Origin: an uncultured Selenomonadaceae bacterium
Lineage (GTDB): Bacteria > Bacillota > Negativicutes > Selenomonadales > Selenomonadaceae
DNA: 6,163 nt
Assembly (NCBI GenBank): GCA_905236785.1
Contig: CAJOQC010000153.1
Coordinates: 1-6,163 of the forward strand
Reading direction: 5' to 3'
The notes beneath the pieces were generated by a model. The model was not told the DNA's origin. It was given only the letters and a program-made list of their open reading frames with translations, and made no database searches. Shown piece by piece: positions 1 through 4,541 of the stretch. Position 1 is the first letter of the stretch. Every line of letters starts with the position of its first letter. A program made the position numbers and the translations under genes.

Positions 1-1158
1 AATTTGTTTTTCGGCCGCAATTTCGGCAAGGGTTGCGGCAAGTTCCGGATTGTCCTTCGTTCCAATAAAGGCCGCACTGTCCTTTTGGGGAAGAAATACG
101 GCCGCCCCCGTAAGTTCGTAGAGGGGATATTTCCCCGCCGTTGCGACAGCTATGGCAAGGTTGTCTTCCTTTGCAAATTCCCGTAAGGCATCAACATCGG
201 TTATTTGTTCAAAATCCGCGCTCGGCGTGTCAATCTGCGGTGCGTCGGTTTTGACTTTAGCATTTGCAAATAAGTCTGCACCTTTATTTGGGAACACGCG
301 GTCGAAATTTTTCCACACCGCTCTTAATTCGTAGCGGTCGCAAAAATCCTTCATCTTTGCCCAATCGGGGTTAAGGGCGTACTCGTCGGGGCAAAATTCC
401 AAATTCGGCACGTTGCAGTTAATGGTGGCAAGACGTTTAGAAAGTAAAGCCGACTCTTTGCCCGCCGCAAGTTTCTCCTTTAACGCCTTGCCGCTTATTT
501 TGTCAATATTTGCAAGGGTGTTTTCCACCGAACCGTATTCGACTATCAGTTTCAACGCGGTTTTTTGCCCCACGCCAAACACGCCGGGGATATTGTCGGA
601 GGTGTCGCCCATCAGGCCTTTAAGCTCGATAAGTTGAATCGGTTTTAGCCCTTCATATTCCTCGGCAAAAGTTTTTTCGTCGTAAAGGACAACGTCTCTT
701 GTGCCTTTTTTGGTGAACATCACTCGCAAATTGGGGCGGATTAACTGCAAGGCATCCCTGTCCCCCGTCACCGCCACGGTGTCTATGCCCATGGCGGCGG
801 CTTTGGCGGCGAGAGTGCCTATTATGTCGTCCGCCTCGTAGTTATCCAAATCAATGAATTTTATGCCCATTGCTTCGGCAAATTCCCGCAGAAGGGGAAT
901 TTGCGACAGAAGCTCCGGGGGTGTTTTGTCGCGATTTGCTTTATACTTGTCGTAAATTTCCGTGCGAAAAGTTCGCCTGCTCTTGTCAAAGGCGATAATT
1001 ACAGCATCCGGCGTCAAATCCTGCAAAATTTTCATCAGCATATTGGAAAAACCAAAGATGCCGCCCGTGAATTGACCGTTAGATGCGGCAAGAAGGGGCA
1101 GAGCGAAAAACGCACGATAAAGTAGGCTGCTTCCGTCAAGAATGACGAGGTGTTTCAA
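1..1158 (-). CDS. polA: DNA polymerase I, N-terminal part (runs off the left edge)
   Basis: This is the first 386 codons of DNA polymerase I, the enzyme that removes RNA primers and fills gaps in replication and base-excision repair. The 5' nuclease (flap endonuclease) domain is complete. It shows VILDGSSLLYRAFFALP at residues 5-21, a DKYKANRD stretch at 70-77, the metal-binding EADD at 108-111, TGDRD at 131-135 and GLMGDTSDNIPGVFGVGQKT at 181-200, which is the helix-hairpin-helix region. From about residue 315 the vestigial 3'-5' exonuclease fold begins. The position of the usual DxE metal motif reads AVATAG (337-342), so proofreading is probably absent, as in Bacillus-type PolA. The polymerase domain lies outside the window. 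The start is TTG at 1156-1158, chosen because the protein then begins MKHLVILDG, as expected for the family, and follows a purine-rich ribosome binding site. The gene begins 56 bp after the transpeptidase stop and could be co-transcribed with it. Confidence 0.97.
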   Translation of the reverse strand, partial: MKHLVILDGSSLLYRAFFALPLLAASNGQFTGGIFGFSNMLMKILQDLTPDAVIIAFDKSRRTFRTEIYDKYKANRDKTPPELLSQIPLLREFAEAMGIKFIDLDNYEADDIIGTLAAKAAAMGIDTVAVTGDRDALQLIRPNLRVMFTKKGTRDVVLYDEKTFAEEYEGLKPIQLIELKGLMGDTSDNIPGVFGVGQKTALKLIVEYGSVENTLANIDKISGKALKEKLAAGKESALLSKRLATINCNVPNLEFCPDEYALNPDWAKMKDFCDRYELRAVWKNFDRVFPNKGADLFANAKVKTDAPQIDTPSADFEQITDVDALREFAKEDNLAIAVATAGKYPLYELTGAAVFLPQKDSAAFIGTKDNPELAATLAEIAAEKQI

Positions 1159-1162
1159 CCTT

Positions 1163-1176
1163 CTCCTTCCTTCCTT
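1163..1176 (-). promoter_or_regulatory. Extended purine-rich ribosome binding site of polA
   Basis: On the minus strand the leader reads AAGGAAGGAAGGAG and ends 4 nt before the TTG start of polA. The last AAGGAG is rather close to the start, but the overlapping upstream AAGGAAGG repeats give normal spacing. The site decides the start: the in-frame upstream TTG codons, close to the transpeptidase stop, have no such motif. A second TAAGGAG (1186-1192) has no start codon at a useful distance. Confidence 0.7.
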
Positions 1177-1214
1177 TTGCGTATGCTCCTTATTTGGTTC
1201 TTGGGATGGCAAAA

Positions 1215-2399
1215 TCAATTAACCCGTTGTTGTTTGTTTTTAATACGGGCTTTGCCTTCCTTTGCGTCCTTGTCGCCGGCAACGTGAATTTCAATTTTGG
1301 ACTTTTTGTCCTCCTTGGCTTTCACTTTTTCTGCATCGACATTAGACTCTTTGTCCGCCGGGTTATCGACGTTGGTCGCAATATTCCCGTCGTTGGTTTC
1401 CGTATTCTCCGCGATAGCACCCACTCTCGCGGTCGGAGTTTCTTCCGACGGTGTTTTGGCAACGGAGGCAAGATCGTAAATACCTCCGCGAGTTACGCCG
1501 CCGTCGACGGCAAGAAGCGCTCGCGCATCGTCGGCGTTTATGTAGAGATTGTTCTTTTTGTTGTAGTATACGGCTTCGCCGAAATCGGTCTGCAACGTGC
1601 CTTCTTCTTTTTTCACCTCAACGGGCAAATTAAGCGTCGCGGCAATTTCCGTCACCGGCAAATACATTAAATCGTCGATTTTCACCGCTTTGCCCTGTAA
1701 CACTTTGCCGTTGACGCGAATGTTGTAGGATTTTCCCACATAGGTGGGCTGGCCGTCGGCAATTCGTATTTTTGCCGCCAAAAGATCCTCGCTGACAAAA
1801 TCCGTAACCCCGAAGGGACGCAGCCATTTCATCACCGATTCTTTATTCAGCGGTTGCCGTCCGTAGCCGTCGGGGTAAACGTAGTACACTACGGAGTTGT
1901 CGGGGATCTTCTCCACCACTACGCGGTTATAGGTTATCTCCACGGGAGTTCCGACGCGTACCAAGTCAAACAGGGTTTCGACGTCGTTTTCAAACATTCG
2001 TATGCACCCGTTTGAAACAAACTTTCCGATGCTTTCGGGCTTATTTGTGCCGTGGATGCCGTAGTTGCCGTAAATTTGCATCCAACGGTAACCCAATGGA
2101 TTGTTTTTGCCGGAGGGGATAACGTTTCTTTCGTCACCGGGGTCTATCCAGGTGGGGTTTATCTCTTTACTTAAAATCTTATAATAGCCGACGGGCGTGG
2201 GCGTTGAGGCTTTGCCCGGCCCTATGGGGTAGAGTTTTAACTTTTCGTCGCCCTTATAAAGCGCAAGGGAACGGCTGGCAAGATTTATGACGATTTTTTC
2301 CGGGTATGCCTGCCCGTTGGTATCGCCCGCAGCCGCATTCGCCACACCGCCAAAAAGCATAAGCCCTATGCCCCCTGCGGCAAATAATTTTTTCCACAT
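1215..2399 (-). CDS. Secreted L,D-transpeptidase (YkuD) with stalk-like domain and charged tail
   Basis: This 394-residue exported enzyme should form 3-3 crosslinks in peptidoglycan or attach proteins to it, acting outside the inner membrane. Residues 1-22 are a signal peptide (MWKK, hydrophobic core, then VANA with likely cleavage after A22). The YkuD domain spans about 34-156. It has the HGT motif at 116-118 and the catalytic signature SNGCIRM at 129-135, with Cys132 as nucleophile. Residues about 224-300 (RVNGKVLQG, DDLMYLPVTEIAATLNLPVEV) resemble the copper amine oxidase N-terminal-like 'stalk' domain common in Firmicutes surface proteins; this is a moderate call. Residues about 315-394 are a low-complexity tail rich in Lys, Glu, Asp and Asn, probably disordered. 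The frame stays open upstream to 2483. I chose ATG 2397-2399 because it begins the signal peptide and has AAGGAAGTGA (2405-2414) at good spacing. The target substrate is unknown. Confidence 0.93.
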   Translation of the reverse strand: MWKKLFAAGGIGLMLFGGVANAAAGDTNGQAYPEKIVINLASRSLALYKGDEKLKLYPIGPGKASTPTPVGYYKILSKEINPTWIDPGDERNVIPSGKNNPLGYRWMQIYGNYGIHGTNKPESIGKFVSNGCIRMFENDVETLFDLVRVGTPVEITYNRVVVEKIPDNSVVYYVYPDGYGRQPLNKESVMKWLRPFGVTDFVSEDLLAAKIRIADGQPTYVGKSYNIRVNGKVLQGKAVKIDDLMYLPVTEIAATLNLPVEVKKEEGTLQTDFGEAVYYNKKNNLYINADDARALLAVDGGVTRGGIYDLASVAKTPSEETPTARVGAIAENTETNDGNIATNVDNPADKESNVDAEKVKAKEDKKSKIEIHVAGDKDAKEGKARIKNKQQRVN

Positions 2400-2454
2400 T
2401 CCTATCACTTCCTTTTCTTCAAATTTGCCAAGAAAAATTATTCGCATGGTTGGT

Positions 2455-2483
2455 AGTTTATCATTTTGCAAGTGAAAATACAA
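2455..2483 (-). promoter_or_regulatory. Possible sigma-70 type promoter of the L,D-transpeptidase gene
   Basis: On the minus strand TTGTAT (2483-2478) is separated by 17 nt from TAAACT (2460-2455). These are partial matches to the -35 and -10 consensus. Transcription would start near 2448, leaving a leader of about 50 nt before ATG 2399. The location, between the repeat element and the gene, is sensible, but the hexamers are weak and this is inference from sequence alone. Confidence 0.3.
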
Positions 2484-2523
2484 GAACCCCGCCGCGTGTC
2501 TGTTTAGGAAGCACTTTTTGATT

Positions 2524-2550
2524 GTTACTGTTCACAGCTAAACAAGTAAC
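2524..2550. repeat. Inverted repeat next to the repeat element
   Basis: GTTACTGTT (2524-2532) can pair with AACAAGTAAC (2541-2550), giving nine base pairs with one bulged base around an 8-nt loop. It abuts the start of the element at 2551. It is not followed by a T-run on either strand, so it does not look like an intrinsic terminator. It may be the outer part of the same repeat or a separate small hairpin. Confidence 0.45.
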
Positions 2551-2654
2551 CCATCCGCCGCTTCACGGCATTTCCCCAAGAGGGGAGACTTAAGGGAATA
2601 AGTTTTTTGCATCCCTTTTGGGGAGATAGCAGCCCATAGAGCTGACGGAGGGAG
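2551..2654. repeat. Probable non-coding MITE/REP-like element of about 105 bp
   Basis: The segment is built of successive small hairpins and codes for nothing. These are GCCG/CGGC (2557-2560 with 2566-2569), a seven-pair stem around TCCCC/GGGGA (2571-2577 with 2582-2588), AAGGGA/TCCCTT (2592-2597 with 2612-2617) or alternatively TCCC/GGGA (2612-2615 with 2621-2624), and CAGC/GCTG (2630-2633 with 2641-2644). The ends are loosely inverted: CCATCCGCCG on the left against CTCCCTCCGTC read inward from the right. From memory, the order TCCGTCAGC, then paired CCCC/GGGG blocks around a short spacer, then an inverted end, resembles dispersed elements of about 100 bp in many Firmicutes genomes; I cannot confirm this by search. 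No clear target duplication is visible. The remaining 78 bp to the ung stop (2655-2732) show nothing recognisable, including no convincing terminator. Confidence 0.5.
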
Positions 2655-2732
2655 TTTTTAGAGGTTCCATAAAACAGACAATTTTAATCGAAGAGTGTAC
2701 TATCCATGCCCAAAAGCCGTTTACCCCACTGA

Positions 2733-3395
2733 CTACAGCCGCCAGTCAATAGGCTCTATGCCCTTTGCCGTCAAAAACTCGTTTATCCTTGAAAAGGGAC
2801 GGCTGCCAAAAAAACCTCGGCTTGCCGACAAAGGGCTTGGATGCGCCGATTCGATTATAAGATGTCGTTTGGGGTTTATAAAGGAACGTTTCTTTCGTGC
2901 ATAGTTGCCCCACAGTACAAACGCCGTGGGCTGCTCCCGCCGCCCCAAAAGGGAAATCGCCTTGTCGGTGAATCTTTCCCAACCGCGCCCGCCATGGGAT
3001 GCCGCAACGTTTGCCCGCACGGTCAAAACCGCGTTTAGCAAAAGCACCCCTTGCTGCGCCCATTTGGTAAGATCGCCGCTGTTCGGCTCGTCATAACCCA
3101 AATCGTCCTTTAGCTCCTTAAAAATGTTTTTTAAGGATGGCGGTATGGGGCAATCCCTCGGCACGGAAAAACTCAAACCCATGGCCTCGCCTTTGCCATG
3201 ATATGGGTCTTGCCCCACGATAACCGCCTTTACCTTTTCAAAATCCGTAAGATTAAAGGCGTTAAAAATCTGTTCCTTCGGCGGATAAATCTCGTAGGTT
3301 TTCTTTTCTTCCGCCAAAAACTCCGTCAAACGCTTAAAATACGGCTCGCGCAGTTCGCGTTCCAAGTAGCCCTGCCAGTTTGCGGATAAAGTCAC
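2733..3395 (-). CDS. ung: Uracil-DNA glycosylase (family 1)
   Basis: This 220-residue enzyme cuts uracil from DNA, starting base-excision repair of deaminated cytosine or misincorporated dUMP. All family-1 motifs are intact. The water-activating loop GQDPYH is at 61-66 with catalytic Asp63. The uracil-stacking Phe76 is in GLSFSVP. LLLNAVLTV (118-126) carries Asn121, which recognises uracil. SHGGRGWERFTD is at 133-144, and the minor-groove loop AHPSPLSA (184-191) has His185 and the intercalating Leu189. The length is normal. The start is GTG at 3393-3395, which shares four bases (GTGA) with the stop of the upstream folK-folA gene. A G-rich ribosome binding site (3404-3410) lies 8 nt upstream, inside that gene. 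The overlap points to one transcript and coupled translation. The stop is TAG (2733-2735). Confidence 0.97.
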   Translation of the reverse strand: MTLSANWQGYLERELREPYFKRLTEFLAEEKKTYEIYPPKEQIFNAFNLTDFEKVKAVIVGQDPYHGKGEAMGLSFSVPRDCPIPPSLKNIFKELKDDLGYDEPNSGDLTKWAQQGVLLLNAVLTVRANVAASHGGRGWERFTDKAISLLGRREQPTAFVLWGNYARKKRSFINPKRHLIIESAHPSPLSASRGFFGSRPFSRINEFLTAKGIEPIDWRL

Positions 3396-4390
3396 AGACT
3401 TTGCCCCCCTTGCTTTTTATAATACAAGCTCTCGTACTGAAGCCCCCCCCGCCCGACATGATTTTCGGCGGTTTCCACCACAAAATCGTATTCTTCAAGG
3501 TCGGGCAAAAAGGTGTCCGCCGCCGTGACCGCATCGACTTTTGTTATGTACGCATCCCCGACGTAGGGCATAAACTCATGGAAAATTTCTTCGCCGCCGA
3601 TAACAAACACCCGTGCGCCGCGTTTTTGAGCGATTTTTTTCAACGCGCCGTCAATATCCTCGGCAAACAAAAATCCGTTGCCGCTTTTTAACGTGCGGGA
3701 CAAAACCAAATTGTAACGGCTCTTTAGCGGCTTTTTCCCCGGCAGGGACTCCATGGTCTTTCTGCCCATAACCACGATGCTGCCCACGGTGCGCTCGCGA
3801 AAGAGTGCCATATCCTCCGGCAAATCAAACAGCAACCGATTTTCCTTGCCAATGCCCCAATTTGCGTCCACGCAAGCGATAATGCTCATGGAAAAATCCC
3901 GGGGGCTGCCGATAATTTTGTGAACTTGACCCGTGTCCGGGCAAGCAAGCAAGTATTGACGAATGTTCCTGCGGCCTATTTTCAGCGTGGCGGCTATTTC
4001 GTCCAGCGGGACAAGAACAAATTTGCGTTTTAACATATAAGGATGAGGAAGTTTCAGCCGCTCGGTGTCGCAGACAACACCCTCAATGTGCAAAATGTCA
4101 ATGTCAAGCGTTCGCTTGCCCCAATGCTCCAGGCGTTCTCTGCCGAATTTGTCCTCAATGTCGTTTAGTTTACTCAGCAATTTATCAGGCGGCAGGGAGG
4201 TTTTTATTTTTGCCGCCGCATTTACAAAGGGCGGTTGATCGGTATTGCCCCATGGCGAAGTTTCATAAAAGGAGGACACCACCACCAGACGAATATGGGG
4301 CGTGGTCTTAATTGCCTCAAAGGCGGCGCGAATGGTCTTTTCGCGCTCGCCGACGTTAGAGCCTAAACCTATGTATACATTATATTCCAT
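3392..4390 (-). CDS. HPPK-DHFR fusion (FolK-FolA): two folate enzymes in one chain
   Basis: This 332-residue cytosolic protein joins two folate enzymes. Residues 1 to about 160 are 6-hydroxymethyl-7,8-dihydropterin pyrophosphokinase (FolK): YIGLGSNVGER at 6-16, ETSPWG at 43-48, FVNAAAKI at 55-62, the Mg/ATP motif RTLDIDIL at 93-100 with Asp96 and Asp98, and LPHPYMLKRKFVLVPL at 114-129. Residues 168 to about 326 are dihydrofolate reductase (FolA), which makes tetrahydrofolate with NADPH: MSIIACVDANWGIGKENRL at 168-186, LPEDM at 190-194 with the active-site acid Asp193, VVMGRKTMESLPG at 206-218, FVIGGEEIF at 262-270, and DTFLP at 292-296. The positions of E. coli Pro21-Trp22 read Leu187-Phe188, as I recall in some clostridial DHFRs. 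There is no stop or frame change at the junction. The linker is only about 8-15 residues. Met168 could act as an internal start for free DHFR. The gene precedes and overlaps ung. FolB, FolP and thymidylate synthase are not in view. Confidence 0.95.
   Translation of the reverse strand: MEYNVYIGLGSNVGEREKTIRAAFEAIKTTPHIRLVVVSSFYETSPWGNTDQPPFVNAAAKIKTSLPPDKLLSKLNDIEDKFGRERLEHWGKRTLDIDILHIEGVVCDTERLKLPHPYMLKRKFVLVPLDEIAATLKIGRRNIRQYLLACPDTGQVHKIIGSPRDFSMSIIACVDANWGIGKENRLLFDLPEDMALFRERTVGSIVVMGRKTMESLPGKKPLKSRYNLVLSRTLKSGNGFLFAEDIDGALKKIAQKRGARVFVIGGEEIFHEFMPYVGDAYITKVDAVTAADTFLPDLEEYDFVVETAENHVGRGGLQYESLYYKKQGGQSL
3404..3410 (-). promoter_or_regulatory. Ribosome binding site of ung inside the end of folK-folA
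   Basis: AGGGGGG on the minus strand lies 8 nt before the GTG start of ung and inside the Gly-Gly codons near the end of the preceding gene. It supports the GTG start and the coupled arrangement. Confidence 0.6.
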
Positions 4391-4394
4391 TGTG

Positions 4395-4399
4395 TCACC
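4395..4399 (-). promoter_or_regulatory. Ribosome binding site of folK-folA
   Basis: GGTGA on the minus strand, 4 nt before ATG 4388-4390, matches the 3' part of the Shine-Dalgarno consensus and supports this start. A stronger-looking AAGGGG (4408-4413) lies about 17 nt upstream, too far for this ATG. Confidence 0.5.
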
Positions 4400-4418
4400 A
4401 GTACATTCCCCTTATATT

Positions 4419-4453
4419 ACTCTCAGCTAGAAATTTTATTTCTCGCTGAGAGT
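4419..4453. repeat. 35-nt near-perfect hairpin in the leader of folK-folA
   Basis: ACTCTCAGC (4419-4427) pairs perfectly with GCTGAGAGT (4445-4453). Inside it, after one mismatch (T4428 against C4444), AGAAAT (4429-4434) pairs with ATTTCT (4438-4443) around a TTT loop. That makes 15 base pairs. No T-run follows on the minus strand (AATATAAGG follows), so it is not an ordinary terminator of the upstream gene. It would sit about 29 nt ahead of the folK-folA start in a read-through transcript. It could be a protein-binding palindrome, a stability or processing hairpin, or the end of a repeat element. Confidence 0.75.
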
Positions 4454-4541
4454 GTATGAGACATCAGACGTGCCAAAGGCGCGATTGAAAGCCTGTGAAG
4501 CAGGCGTATCTTCGATGAAAATTTTACTTAAAATTTTTTTA
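4454..4541. other. Structured spacer with serial small inverted repeats
   Basis: Between the 35-nt hairpin and the DUF4127 stop lie several small inverted repeats: CGTGCC/GGCGCG around AAA (4469-4474 with 4478-4483, one wobble pair on the plus strand), GCCTG/CAGGC (4491-4495 with 4501-4505), ATC/GAT (around 4509-4517) and a doubled palindrome AAAATTTT (4518-4525 and 4530-4537), followed on the plus strand by T up to 4540. On the minus strand GCCTG-CTTCA-CAGGC is followed only by TTTC, a poor terminator. Together with the hairpin this resembles a small dispersed element or structured RNA. The function is unknown. Confidence 0.4.

Noticed and set aside
4..637. Short plus-strand open frames opposite polA
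   Set aside because: All lie antisense to an unbroken, motif-rich polA frame and have no independent support.
1194..1670. Plus-strand open frame of 158 codons
   Set aside because: It lies opposite the Lys/Glu-rich end of the transpeptidase gene and has no recognisable motifs. Its length follows from the base composition of the real gene.
2400..2483. Longer N-terminus for the L,D-transpeptidase from the upstream in-frame ATG codons (2483 or 2447)
   Set aside because: It would bury the signal peptide inside the protein, and the good ribosome binding site lies just ahead of ATG 2399. The likely promoter also overlaps the 2483 start.
3380..3691. Plus-strand open frame of 103 codons opposite the DHFR domain
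   Set aside because: It is antisense to conserved catalytic motifs, with no family resemblance of its own.
4395..4406. Three-codon leader reading frame (ATG TAC TGG TGA) ahead of folK-folA, suggestive of a leader peptide
   Set aside because: The purine-rich motif is only about 1 nt from this ATG, too close to work, and nothing else indicates attenuation. Most likely chance.
4491..4510. GCCTG/CAGGC hairpin as intrinsic terminator of the DUF4127 gene
   Set aside because: The five-pair stem is followed by only three T on the minus strand, so it is too weak to call a terminator.
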